A stretch of DNA of 41,947 nucleotides from Deltaproteobacteria bacterium (GTDB taxonomy: Bacteria > Myxococcota_A > Polyangia > Polyangiales > Sandaracinaceae), in NCBI GenBank assembly GCA_017303575.1, contig JAFLCL010000048.1, forward strand, positions 1-41,947, in the 5' to 3' direction. The notes below the pieces were generated by a model. It searched no databases, was not told the origin of the DNA, and saw nothing but the letters and a program-made list of their open reading frames with translations. Numbering within the stretch: the stretch's first letter is position 1; every line of letters starts with the position of its first letter. Below, one piece after another: positions 15,627 through 24,581 of this stretch. The translations under genes and the position numbers were made by a program.

Positions 15627-16942
15627 GCGTCGACAGCACGGGGGATGATCCCTCGCCGAGAGCGCTCCGCGCGATGGCGCTCGTCCGCTGGCTCCTCCTG
15701 GCCGCGGTGGCCACCACGGCGGCGGCGACGTGGTGGTCGCTCGTGCTGAGTGACCAGACGCCCGCGAGCGGCGATGCGCGGTTCTACTGCCCCATGCATC
15801 CCGAGATCAGGTCGCACGATCCCGGAACGTGTCCCGTCTGCTTCATGACTCTCGAGCCGATCCCGGCTGACTTGGCCGCTTCGCCGCTCGAGGTCTCGGC
15901 GCAGACTGCCGTCTTGCCGGGGAGCGCTCCCCTCGGGACGGCGCCAGTGATGCTCACGACCGAGCGCATTCAAGCGTCGGGGATCTCGGTGGTCGAGGTA
16001 CGCGCCGTCCAGACCCCTGGAGAGATTCGGTGGCCCGCCGTGGTGGAGGCGCTCGAGGGAGACCGAGCGGAGGTTCATGTGCGCGTCGAAGGCTTCGTGG
16101 AACGGGTCGTCGTGCGCGAATCGGGCGTGCGGGTCCGACGAGGTGACGTGCTCGCTTGGTTGTACTCGCCAGAGCTACTGCGTGCTCAGGAAGAGCTGCT
16201 CACCGCACACCGGTGGCGGGAGCGCGGAGAGACGATGGAGGGCATGGACGTGGACGAGGCAGCGTCGCGACGCCTGGAGCTCATGGGCATGACGCGAGGG
16301 GACATCCAGCGGGTGCTGAGCACGGGCGAGCCCAGACGCCGGATCGCCTTGCGGGCGCCGATCGATGGCACTGTCACGCGCTTCGCGGCCACGCTCGGGG
16401 CGTACGCGTCGCCCGAGATCGCGCTCTACGAGATCGTGGACTACGGGCGAGTGCGGGTCGTCGGGACCGCGCTCGACGGCGCTGAGGGCGGAGTGTCCGC
16501 GTCGACAGTCGCGGTGTTCGAAGGGACGCACGTCTCGGCACCTCTGGTCTTCGAGCTCGTAGAGCCGGTGCTCGACGCCAACTCCCGCAGCGCCCGCGTA
16601 CGCTTCCACGCCAGCAACGAGTCGGGACGACTCCGAGCGGGCCAGATCGGTGAGGTCTCGCTCGAGCGCGCTCCGACCAGCATCGTAGTCGTGCCACGAG
16701 ATGCGGTGGTCGACCTCGGCAGGACGCAGCACGTCTTCGTCGAGACCGGCGTAGGGCTCTTCTCGCCCCGCGTCGTCACCGTGGGCGGGATCCGCGGCGA
16801 CGACCGTGAGATCGTGGCTGGCTTGGAGGAGGGCGAGCGCGTGGTCGCGCGAGGCGGTTTCGTGCTCGACTCCGAGAGTCGTCTCGCGGCGGCGCTCGCT
16901 CCTCGCGTCGATGCGGACGCCGCCGCGGGAGTCCGCCCATGA
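15623..16942 (+). CDS. CusB-like RND periplasmic adaptor with heavy-metal-binding domain
   Basis: 439 aa. A membrane anchor (LVRWLLLAAVATTAAATWW) is followed at residues 55-82 by a YHS-related heavy-metal-binding domain, YCPMHPEIRSHDPGTCPVC. The membrane-fusion body follows: barrel-sandwich segments around EVHVRVEGFVERVVVRESG and ALRAPIDGTVTRFAATLGAY, a helical hairpin with SPELLRAQEELL, and a beta-barrel with GQIGEVSLERAPTSIVVVPRDAV. This matches CusB-type adaptors that bind Cu(I)/Ag(I) and pass it to the RND pump and outer-membrane duct. The start overlaps the leader-ORF stop, and its stop overlaps the cusA-like ATG (ATGA). No cusC-type gene is adjacent; the TolC at 24581 may serve. Confidence 0.88.
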   Translation: MSVDSTGDDPSPRALRAMALVRWLLLAAVATTAAATWWSLVLSDQTPASGDARFYCPMHPEIRSHDPGTCPVCFMTLEPIPADLAASPLEVSAQTAVLPGSAPLGTAPVMLTTERIQASGISVVEVRAVQTPGEIRWPAVVEALEGDRAEVHVRVEGFVERVVVRESGVRVRRGDVLAWLYSPELLRAQEELLTAHRWRERGETMEGMDVDEAASRRLELMGMTRGDIQRVLSTGEPRRRIALRAPIDGTVTRFAATLGAYASPEIALYEIVDYGRVRVVGTALDGAEGGVSASTVAVFEGTHVSAPLVFELVEPVLDANSRSARVRFHASNESGRLRAGQIGEVSLERAPTSIVVVPRDAVVDLGRTQHVFVETGVGLFSPRVVTVGGIRGDDREIVAGLEEGERVVARGGFVLDSESRLAAALAPRVDADAAAGVRP

Positions 16943-19900
16943 TCGCGCGGGTGATCGAGCTCTCGGCGCGCCACCGCGCGCTCGTCCTGCTGCTCGGCTT
17001 CGTGATGGGCGGTGCTGGGTGGGCATCGATGTCCCGACTCCAGCTCGACGCGATTCCCGATCTCTCGGACGCGCAGGTCATCGTGTTCACCGAGTGGATG
17101 GGACGCTCGCCGACTCTCGTCGAGGACCAGGTCACATATCCGATCGTGACTGCGCTCCTCGGTGCTCCGCATGTCGTGGAAGTCCGAGGGCAGAGCATGT
17201 TCGGGATGAGCTTCGTCTACGTGGTGTTCGAGGAAGGGACGGATCCCTACTGGGCACGCTCGCGAGTGCTCGAGTACCTCGGGAGCACCTCGGGGCGCTT
17301 GCCCGAGGGCGTCACTCCTCGGCTCGGGCCGGACGCGAGCGGGATCGGTTGGGTGTACCAGTACGTCTTGGCCGACGAATCGGGCGCGCACGACCTCGGA
17401 GAGCTGCGTGCCCTCCATGACTTCTCGTTGCGCTATGCCCTCGCGAGCGTGCCGGGCGTCGCCGAGGTCGCGCCGATCGGCGGATTCCTGCCGCAGTACC
17501 AGGTCACACTCGATCCTTTCCGGCTCCAGTCCCTCGACGTGTCGATGGCCGAAGTCGGCGACGCCATCCGAGCCTCCAACGGCGAGGTCGGTGGCCGGCT
17601 CATCGAGCTCTCGGAGCGCGAGTACTTCGTGCGAGGGCGGGGCTACCTCGGACGAGCCTCGGATCTGGAGTCGGTGGTCATCCGCACCGGCGCCGACGGT
17701 ACACCGCTGTGCGTGAGAGACGTCGGCTCTGTCCGCGTCGGCTCCGAGATTCGACGTGGCGCGGCCGATTGGAACGGCACGGGAGATGTCGTGTCCGGGG
17801 TCGTCATCATGCGACATGGTGAGAATGCGCTCGAGGTCATCGAGCGCGTCGAGTCGCGCATGCGCGAGCTCGAGCCGTCGCTCCCCGAGGGGGTCGAGCT
17901 GCGCCCTGTCTACAGCCGCGCTCCTCTGATCCGAAGAGCCATCGAGACGCTAGAGCACGCGCTGACCGAGGAGATGATCGTCGTCGCGCTCGTCATCCTC
18001 GGCTTCCTCCTGCATGTGCGGTCTGCCCTCCTTCCGATCGTGTCGTTGCCGCTGGCGGTGCTCATCGCGTTCATCCCCATGGCGCTCTTCGGCGTGCCTG
18101 CGACGATCATGTCGCTCGGTGGGATCGCGATCGCCATCGGGGCGACGGTCGATGCCGAGATCGTCATGGTCGAGGCCGCCCACAAGCGCCTGGAGCATGC
18201 TCCGCCCGGCCTGACGGAAGCGGAACGACAGCGGCTATTGGCGGAGGCCGCCGCGGAGGTGACTCCCGCAATCTTCTTCTCCCTCTTGATCATCGCGGTG
18301 TCGTTCCTTCCTGTCTTCGGACTCACAGGCCAGGCCGGACGATTGTTCATTCCTCTCGCATTCACCAAGACGTGCGTGATGCTCTCGGCGGCGCTCCTCT
18401 CCATCACCGTCGCACCCGCGCTCCGCGACTACCTCATCCGAGGTCGCATTCGCTCGGAGGATCAGCATCCGGTCTCGCGGGTCATTCGTCGCATCTACGC
18501 ACCATTCGTCCACGTCGCGCTCGCGAATCCGAAGACCACGGTCCTCATCGGCGTCTTCGCGGTGGTGTCGGCGTTGCCCCTCTACCCGCGGTTGGGCTCT
18601 GAGTTCATGCCGCCGCTCGACGAGGGGGACCTTCTCTACATGCCCACCACACTCCCCGGGATCTCGATCGAGGAGGCGAGGCGGCAGCTCCAGATCCAGG
18701 ACGCTCTGCTCCACGACATCCCCGAGGTGGATGAAGTGCTGGGCAAAGTCGGCCGCGCCGAGACTCCCACGGATCCGGCACCACTCTCGATGGCTGAGAC
18801 TGTCGTGACCCTTCGGCCGAGGTCGGAGTGGCGCACTCGGTACGAGCGTCGTTGGTGGCACGACTGGGCACCCAGCTGGCTGCGACCGGCGCTCGCACCG
18901 CTCTGGCCGGAATTTCGTCCCATCACTCGTTCCGAGCTGATCGACGACATGAACCGGCGCGTGCGGCTCGTGGGGTGGACGAACGCGTTCACGCAGCCGA
19001 TCCGAAACCGAATCGACATGCTCGCCACCGGCATCCGAACGCCCATCGGCGTGAAGATCTACGGTCACGATCTCGGCCAGATCGAGGCGGCGGGAGCCGC
19101 CGTCGAGCGAGTGTTGCGAAGCGTGTCGGGCACGCGCAGCGCTTTCTTCGAGCGCCAGGAGGGCGGCACGTACCTCGATGTGATCCCCGACCGCGCTGCG
19201 CTCGCTCGCTTCGGCTTGCGGGTCGAGGATGTCAACGACCTCGTGGAGGGGGCGATCGGCGCACGTCTCGTCACGACGACTGTCGAAGGGCGCGCTCGCT
19301 TCGGAGTCACGACCCGCTACTCGGAGGAGTTCCGGTCGACGCCGGAGGCCGTCGGGGCGGCGCTCGTGCCGCTGCCCGGCGGTGGCACCGTGCGCCTCGA
19401 CCGCGTCGCAGACGTCACCATCACCTCCGGTCCGGCGATGATCCGTGACGAGAGCGGGCTGCTCGTCGGCTACGTCTACGTCGACATCCACGAGAGCGTC
19501 GACCTGGGCGGTTATGTCGAGCGGGCCAGGACGATCGTGGATGCCTCGGTCGCAGCGGGTGACGTCACGCTGCCCGCCGGCGGGCGCCTTCGATGGACGG
19601 GCCAGTACGAGCAGCTCCTCGAGATGGAGGGACGCATGCGAGTCCTCGTGCCGGTCTCTCTCCTCGCCATCGTGGTGCTGCTCTGGCTGCAGTTCCGCAA
19701 CTTCGTCGAGGTCTTGATCGTGCTCGCCTCGGTGCCGTTCGCGCTCGTCGGAAGCTTGTGGGCTCTCTACCTCCTCGACTTTCATCTCTCCACGGCGGTG
19801 TGGGTCGGAGTGATCGCGCTCGTCGGCCTCGCGGCGCAGACCGGTGTGGTCATGATCGTCTACATCGACCAGGCGTATGAGCGGCGCCTCCGCGAGGGGC

Positions 19901-20463
19901 GAATTCGATCCTTGGCAGACATCATCGACGCCCACGCCGAGGGTACCATCCAGCGTGTCAGGCCCAAGCTCATGACCGTCGGGACGATGCTCTTTGGACT
20001 GGTGCCGTTGTTGTGGTCAGAGGGATCTGGCGCAGACGTCATGCGTCGAATCGCCGCACCCATGGTCGGCGGGCTCGTCACGAGCGCATTTCTCACCCTC
20101 GAGATCATTCCTGTCATCTACACCTATTGGCGCTTCGAGGAGTTGGTGTGGAGACGTCTCGGCGAGGTGTCCCCGCGCGCCGTCGAGGAGCTCGTGTCGC
20201 TGACGCGGATCGTCCAGGCAGGCGGGCTCGTGCTCGCGTCCTCGATGGTCCTGCGGCTCTACCTCGAGCCGTCTCCAGCCCTCGTCGCCGCTCATGTCAC
20301 CGCGGCGGTCACTCTCGCGCTCGGAGCATTGGCCTACACCTGGGCGCGTCGTAGAGCCGTCACGCTGATCCCCGACCACGCCGCGCTCGCGTCCGTCGAA
20401 CGAGCCCCGCTCGAATCCCCTCATGATCCCCAAGGAGCAACCGATGTCCCCCCGTCTCCGTGA
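16939..20463 (+). CDS. CusA-like heavy-metal RND efflux pump
   Basis: 1174 aa, in the heavy-metal efflux branch of RND pumps. Start region MIARVIELSARHRALVLLL is the usual first membrane helix. Characteristic sequences include DAIPDLSDAQVIVFTEW, GQSMFGMSFVYVVFEEG, the inner-membrane signature IAIAIGATVDAEIVMVEAAHKR, PPLDEGDLLYMPTTLPG and RPKLMTVGTMLFGLVPLL. The pump drives Cu(I)/Ag(I) from periplasm to outside with CusB and an outer-membrane channel. CusA is usually ~1030-1050 aa; this one has a C-terminal extension of over 100 residues with two more hydrophobic segments (IVQAGGLVLASSMVLRLYL and VAAHVTAAVTLALGALAYTW). The 3' end overlaps the cupredoxin gene start by 20 bp. Confidence 0.92.
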   Translation: MIARVIELSARHRALVLLLGFVMGGAGWASMSRLQLDAIPDLSDAQVIVFTEWMGRSPTLVEDQVTYPIVTALLGAPHVVEVRGQSMFGMSFVYVVFEEGTDPYWARSRVLEYLGSTSGRLPEGVTPRLGPDASGIGWVYQYVLADESGAHDLGELRALHDFSLRYALASVPGVAEVAPIGGFLPQYQVTLDPFRLQSLDVSMAEVGDAIRASNGEVGGRLIELSEREYFVRGRGYLGRASDLESVVIRTGADGTPLCVRDVGSVRVGSEIRRGAADWNGTGDVVSGVVIMRHGENALEVIERVESRMRELEPSLPEGVELRPVYSRAPLIRRAIETLEHALTEEMIVVALVILGFLLHVRSALLPIVSLPLAVLIAFIPMALFGVPATIMSLGGIAIAIGATVDAEIVMVEAAHKRLEHAPPGLTEAERQRLLAEAAAEVTPAIFFSLLIIAVSFLPVFGLTGQAGRLFIPLAFTKTCVMLSAALLSITVAPALRDYLIRGRIRSEDQHPVSRVIRRIYAPFVHVALANPKTTVLIGVFAVVSALPLYPRLGSEFMPPLDEGDLLYMPTTLPGISIEEARRQLQIQDALLHDIPEVDEVLGKVGRAETPTDPAPLSMAETVVTLRPRSEWRTRYERRWWHDWAPSWLRPALAPLWPEFRPITRSELIDDMNRRVRLVGWTNAFTQPIRNRIDMLATGIRTPIGVKIYGHDLGQIEAAGAAVERVLRSVSGTRSAFFERQEGGTYLDVIPDRAALARFGLRVEDVNDLVEGAIGARLVTTTVEGRARFGVTTRYSEEFRSTPEAVGAALVPLPGGGTVRLDRVADVTITSGPAMIRDESGLLVGYVYVDIHESVDLGGYVERARTIVDASVAAGDVTLPAGGRLRWTGQYEQLLEMEGRMRVLVPVSLLAIVVLLWLQFRNFVEVLIVLASVPFALVGSLWALYLLDFHLSTAVWVGVIALVGLAAQTGVVMIVYIDQAYERRLREGRIRSLADIIDAHAEGTIQRVRPKLMTVGTMLFGLVPLLWSEGSGADVMRRIAAPMVGGLVTSAFLTLEIIPVIYTYWRFEELVWRRLGEVSPRAVEELVSLTRIVQAGGLVLASSMVLRLYLEPSPALVAAHVTAAVTLALGALAYTWARRRAVTLIPDHAALASVERAPLESPHDPQGATDVPPSP

Positions 20464-20800
20464 CCTCTCCATCGCTGTCGTGACCGCCCTCTTCGCCGCG
20501 TGTACTCCGGGCCCCGAGCCCGCGGCGGCTCCAGAAGGTTCGAGAACGGTCGCCGTGGGGGTCGGCACGGAGTACACGCCCTCCGAGATCCGTGCGACTC
20601 CGGGGGAGTCGCTTCATCTCGTGTTCACCCGCACCACCGATGAGGGCTGCGGTCAGCAGCTCGTGTTTCCCACGCTCCACATCCGCCGCGATCTGCCGTT
20701 GAACGAGCCGGTCGCAGTGGACGTGACCGCGCCCGAGAGCGGTCGCGTGGCGTTCACTTGCGGGATGGACATGTACCGCGGAGCGGTCGTGGTTCAGTGA
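20444..20800 (+). CDS. Cupredoxin-like lipoprotein
   Basis: 118 aa. ATG 20444 has an AAGGAG site eight bases upstream. The signal peptide ends ALFAAC (Cys20). The mature protein is a single cupredoxin-like domain with a plausible type of site used by EfeO/CusF-like exporters: Cys69, His79, Cys106 and Met108/Met110 in FTCGMDMYRG. It would hold Cu in the periplasm and hand it to the pump. It is the last gene of the cus-like unit, overlapping the pump gene by 20 bp, and converges on the oxidase gene at 20804 with only 3 bp between stops. The sequence GTGAGG (20797) can pair with CCTCAC (20810) as a small bidirectional hairpin. Confidence 0.8.
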   Translation: MSPRLRDLSIAVVTALFAACTPGPEPAAAPEGSRTVAVGVGTEYTPSEIRATPGESLHLVFTRTTDEGCGQQLVFPTLHIRRDLPLNEPVAVDVTAPESGRVAFTCGMDMYRGAVVVQ

Positions 20801-20803
20801 GGC

Positions 20804-22219
20804 TCATTCCCTCACGATGAAGTCGGCCATCATCCCCATGTGAGCGTGCTCTGGAATCTGGCAGTGGAACATCCAGCGGCCCGGCGCGTCGTAGCGCAAG
20901 GCGATACGAACGGTCTCGCGCGGGCCGATCGGCATGGTGTCGCGCCAGGCGACGAGCGTCTCGGCTACACCGTCACGATCGATCACCTGGAAAAACGTGC
21001 CGTGCACGTGAAAGGGGTGTCGGAGCTCGCTCGCGTTCTGGATCTCCCACACTTCCGTCTCGCCGAAGCGCGCCTCCATCGGCTCGCCAAAAGGCCAGAC
21101 TGCGCCGTTGATCCTCATCACGGGCATGTCGCCGTCGTGCAGCTCCGCCTCCAGCACCACTTGCCGCGTGGCGACGTCCGCAGTCGACATACGCTCGACG
21201 GGTCGGAGGAAGTCTCGCGCCTCGACAGGTTCGCCAGGGTCTCCCGGCACGAGCTCAACCGTCAGCAGCGCGGTTCGCTCCCAGTCGCCCGAGTGGTCGC
21301 CTTGGGACACGTCGAGCGTCTCGAGCTGGATCAAGGTCCCCGCGGCACCATCGAAGTGGACGAGAAGATCTCGCCGCTCCCCGGGAGCGAGCTCGACCAC
21401 GTCCATCGACGCGACCTCGTCCAGAGGTGGACCGTCGAAGCCGATGACATCGAATCGGTGCCCGGCCATCGCGAGGGCGAAGTGTCGTCCGTTTGCGGTG
21501 TTGACGAATCGCCACCGCTCGGTCGCCCCCGCGACAGCGCGGATACGGCCCCCCGCTCGGCCGTTCACCACCACCGTCGGCCCATGGCGACCGAGATGGT
21601 GATCTTCGTGAGAAGGCTCGACGTTCATGGAGCCGTCGGGCAGGAGGTCGACGTCGTCGAGGACGAAGATGCGCTCTCGAGAGGCACGAGGCTCGTTGCG
21701 TGCTCGGACGACCACGAGACCCTGAAGACCGAGCTCCACGTGCTCGTCCGCGAACATGTGTGGGTGAAACCAATACAGGCCAGGGTCCTGCACGACGAAG
21801 CGATGCAGCACGGTGCGACCCGGGTCGATGCCGGGGCGCACGAGCGGGTTTCCGTCGAGCACATCTGGCGTGCGCATCCCGTGGAAGTGGAGGGTCGTTT
21901 CGCGGTCCGGAAGCCCGTTGGTCAGCCACACGTCGAGCGTCTGCCCGACTTCCACCTCGACGAGCGGTCCGGGTAGAGGGGGCTGGTCGTCGCTCACGGC
22001 CGCGACGTCGCGATAGGTGAGGGCAGGGGTACTCCTCCCCTCCACGATCTCTCGGTCCGTCCATTCGGCGCGGAGCTCGATCGCCACGGTGGCGCTGTCG
22101 GGATCCACGTCGACTGCGAGAGGAATCTCTCGTACCTCATCCTGGCTCGACGACGGGCCGGTCAGCCCACATGCAAAGAGCGGGGCCACCAAGACGAGAT
22201 CCCTGACACGCCAGGTCAC
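20804..22219 (-). CDS. Three-domain multicopper oxidase (CueO/CopA-like)
   Basis: 471 aa from GTG 22219, which overlaps the stop of the upstream gene (GTGA). Signal-like N-terminus ends around LFACG. All four ligand motifs are present: TTLHFHGMRTP, LYWFHPHMFADEH, HPFHVHGTFFQV and the type 1/trinuclear motif HCQIPEHAHMGMM. Length and domain spacing fit the three-domain periplasmic copper oxidases that convert Cu(I) to less toxic Cu(II). Translation is coupled to the cytochrome-like lipoprotein upstream, which could be its electron partner. The frame extends to 22318 but that part lies inside the upstream gene. Confidence 0.88.
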   Translation of the reverse strand: MTWRVRDLVLVAPLFACGLTGPSSSQDEVREIPLAVDVDPDSATVAIELRAEWTDREIVEGRSTPALTYRDVAAVSDDQPPLPGPLVEVEVGQTLDVWLTNGLPDRETTLHFHGMRTPDVLDGNPLVRPGIDPGRTVLHRFVVQDPGLYWFHPHMFADEHVELGLQGLVVVRARNEPRASRERIFVLDDVDLLPDGSMNVEPSHEDHHLGRHGPTVVVNGRAGGRIRAVAGATERWRFVNTANGRHFALAMAGHRFDVIGFDGPPLDEVASMDVVELAPGERRDLLVHFDGAAGTLIQLETLDVSQGDHSGDWERTALLTVELVPGDPGEPVEARDFLRPVERMSTADVATRQVVLEAELHDGDMPVMRINGAVWPFGEPMEARFGETEVWEIQNASELRHPFHVHGTFFQVIDRDGVAETLVAWRDTMPIGPRETVRIALRYDAPGRWMFHCQIPEHAHMGMMADFIVRE

Positions 22220-23175
22220 GGCGTGATGGTCAGTGTGATCGACCCAGTGTCCGCTCGAGAGTCGCTGTCCGTCACGGAAGCAGTGATGACCTGAGTGCCC
22301 AAGGTCGTCGGCGTCCAAGAGAAGTTCCGGCCGCGTCCGATCTCGCCCTCCACGTCGCTCGTCACGATGACGGCTGCAGTGATGTCACCGTCTTCAGCGT
22401 CCATCGCATTCGTCGTGAACGGAATGGCGGCACCCGCTCGCCTCATCTCTCCATCGCTCGGGTGCCAGATCTCGACGACGGGGGGGCTCCCGATCGGCAT
22501 CGTCGTGCAGTCCATCCTGGCGTCACCGTCCCGAGGCGCGCCGGCCAAGATCCACGCCCGAACCAACTCGATATCGGGGGCCGGAAGAGTGGTCCCCATC
22601 GGCATGGGCTGACTCGTGGTGCCGTCGTCGTTCCGGCAGTACGGCCCGCCTCCGATCTTCCGGAAGAGGTAGCTCTGACTCGTATCGCACGGTGTGACGT
22701 AGCGGACGCGCGGGTCCATCGACTCGCATCCCCACGCGTCGAGGTCCACGAGGCGCGTGTAGAGATCGCGGGGCTCGCACCCGCCGCCTCCCAGGGGCTC
22801 ATCGACCAGCGAGAGCCATCCGCGACAGCCGGTGGCGGCCATGGGACCGTACGCGCTCCGGTCGTGACATCCGGTGGTCGCGCTGCCGCAGCTGCGATTG
22901 AGCACCGGAACGATGTCCCGCTCGAACGTTGGATACCAGTCCGGCCCCCCATCCGCGCTCGGGCCCGTATCATCGACGCCGACATCGTCTCGACTGTCGC
23001 CGCCGTCCGATTGTGGTTCTGCTGCGTCCAGTGCGGCATCCAGCCCCGGTGCGTCCAGCCCCGGTGCGTCCGAGCCTGCGGCCACGAACGCATCGCTGGG
23101 TGCCTCACCACCACCACACGACGCCAGCAAGGCGAGCCCCGAAACCAAAGAGAAGATAGGATTTGCGCGCTTCAT
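22216..23175 (-). CDS. Cytochrome-like lipoprotein with C-terminal Ig-like domain
   Basis: 319 aa from ATG 23175 with GGAGG upstream. Lipoprotein signal ends LLASC, followed by a low-complexity linker. Residues ~80-215 resemble the planctomycete/Myxococcota cytochrome c domain: FERDIVPVLNRSC, then SYLFRKIGGG, MPMGTTLPAPDIELVRAWI and AGAP. The heme motif is unusual, C-x6-CH (CGSATTGCH) instead of CxxCH, so heme attachment is uncertain. A C-terminal beta domain begins at PPVVEIWHPSDGE, Ig/cadherin-like, ending TGSITLTITP. It is first in a two-gene unit with the oxidase, 65 nt after the palindrome at 23241. Confidence 0.65.
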   Translation of the reverse strand: MKRANPIFSLVSGLALLASCGGGEAPSDAFVAAGSDAPGLDAPGLDAALDAAEPQSDGGDSRDDVGVDDTGPSADGGPDWYPTFERDIVPVLNRSCGSATTGCHDRSAYGPMAATGCRGWLSLVDEPLGGGGCEPRDLYTRLVDLDAWGCESMDPRVRYVTPCDTSQSYLFRKIGGGPYCRNDDGTTSQPMPMGTTLPAPDIELVRAWILAGAPRDGDARMDCTTMPIGSPPVVEIWHPSDGEMRRAGAAIPFTTNAMDAEDGDITAAVIVTSDVEGEIGRGRNFSWTPTTLGTQVITASVTDSDSRADTGSITLTITP

Positions 23176-23240
23176 CGACGACCTCCGCAGGCATCAGCGG
23201 ACACGACTCGAGCGGGCTGCGTCAACGACCTTCGCGTTCT

Positions 23241-23257
23241 GTGACCCGAGCGGTCAC
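23241..23257. promoter_or_regulatory. Copper-island palindrome GTGAC-N7-GTCAC
   Basis: GTGACCCGAGCGGTCAC in the short gap between two minus-strand units, 65 nt upstream of the cytochrome-like lipoprotein start at 23175. Confidence 0.7.
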
Positions 23258-23267
23258 TCCGTGGAGC

Positions 23268-24581
23268 TCAGTCGCGCGCCACCCGGCTCGGGTCGATGCC
23301 ATCCGCAGCCATCGCCGATGGTTCTGCACGATGCGCCACCGTGCCCGGCGGGTGCTCGTACCAGGCATCCGGATCGGCTCGGTCGGGGTCATCCCGAACC
23401 TTCAGCACCGTGAACATGCCGCCCATGTCGATCTCGCCGAAGGGACCCGGGCCCCCGCGCATGGGGAGGCTGTTCGGGGGTACCGGCATGCCCATGTCGC
23501 CCATCCCACCCATGCCCGCCGTGCCCATCGTCATGTAGCCAGGCAGCACTCGACGCATCCGCGCGTCGAGCGTCGTCGTGTCCGCGCCGATCGTGACGGG
23601 CAGGTCGTGGCCCATCTGGGTCATCACGTGGTGCGTCATGTGGCAATGCATCGCCCAGTCACCAGGCTCGGTCGGGACGAGCTCGATCACACGCGTGCTC
23701 CCGACGGGCACGAGCACCGTGGTCTCCGGTCTACGGGCCGATTCTGGGATGTAGCCGCCGTCCGTGGCCGTCTCTTCGAACCAGAGTCCGTGGATGTGGA
23801 TCGGATGGTGGTCCATGGGAGAGAGGTTTCCGAGACGGATCCTGACGCGCTCGTTGGTGCCAACGAGCAGTGGCTGCGTCGCAGGGAAGATCTTTCCGTT
23901 GAATGTCAGGACGTTGAAGTCATTCATGGCGGTCGGGTCTGGCCGGCTGGTGCCGACGTCGATCGTCCACTCGTGCGTCATCATGACGAAGTCACGGTCG
24001 ACCCACGCCCCACGAGGACGACTCGGATGCACGATGAACATGCCCACACAACCCAGCGCGATCTGGGTCATCTCATCGAAATGAGAGTGGTACATGAAGG
24101 TGCCGGGGTGACGGAGGTCGAACTCGTACGTCCAAGTCTCTCCGGGGGGAATCGGAGGCTGGTTGAGCGCCGAGACACCGTCCATGCCATTCGGCAGGAC
24201 GACGCCGTGCCAGTGGATCGTCGTCGGTTCGCGGAGCCGATTCGTGACGTACAGCCTGAGCCGCTCGCCCTCGTTGGCCTCGATGGTCGGGCCCGGCGTC
24301 GATCCGTTGTAGCCCCATGCTCGCACCCGCAGCCCGGGCGCAAACTCGTGGTCGATCTCGTGCGCCACGAGGTGGCCGACGCGAACCGCGCCGACCGTGC
24401 GCAGAGGCAGCGTCGAGCCGTTCGGTGTGACCACGCTCGGTTGGCCGCCCGGCGCGGCAGACGGTCCAGTCCGCGCGCGGTTCGGGACTCCGGTGGGGAG
24501 GTCCTGCGCGAGCGTACGCTCCGCAGACAAGAGCGCGACGCCGGCCACGGAGCCGACCCGCATGAAGTGTCGTCGATCCAT
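23268..24581 (-). CDS. Multicopper oxidase with Tat signal and Met-rich tail
   Basis: 437 aa from ATG 24581, with AAGGAG upstream and a start that overlaps the TolC stop (TGATG). A Tat-type signal is visible (MDRRHFMRVGSVAGVALL). Copper motifs: IHWHGVVLP, FMYHSHFDEM, HPIHIHGLWF and MHCHMTHHVMTQMG. This is the type seen in bacterial copper oxidases that fold before export. After the last motif comes a Met-rich segment (YMTMGTAGMGGMGDMGMP), like the Cu(I)-binding inserts of CueO and CopA oxidases. It is the last gene of the unit 26258-23268, with a TolC protein and a His/Met-rich lipoprotein. Confidence 0.88.
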   Translation of the reverse strand: MDRRHFMRVGSVAGVALLSAERTLAQDLPTGVPNRARTGPSAAPGGQPSVVTPNGSTLPLRTVGAVRVGHLVAHEIDHEFAPGLRVRAWGYNGSTPGPTIEANEGERLRLYVTNRLREPTTIHWHGVVLPNGMDGVSALNQPPIPPGETWTYEFDLRHPGTFMYHSHFDEMTQIALGCVGMFIVHPSRPRGAWVDRDFVMMTHEWTIDVGTSRPDPTAMNDFNVLTFNGKIFPATQPLLVGTNERVRIRLGNLSPMDHHPIHIHGLWFEETATDGGYIPESARRPETTVLVPVGSTRVIELVPTEPGDWAMHCHMTHHVMTQMGHDLPVTIGADTTTLDARMRRVLPGYMTMGTAGMGGMGDMGMPVPPNSLPMRGGPGPFGEIDMGGMFTVLKVRDDPDRADPDAWYEHPPGTVAHRAEPSAMAADGIDPSRVARD

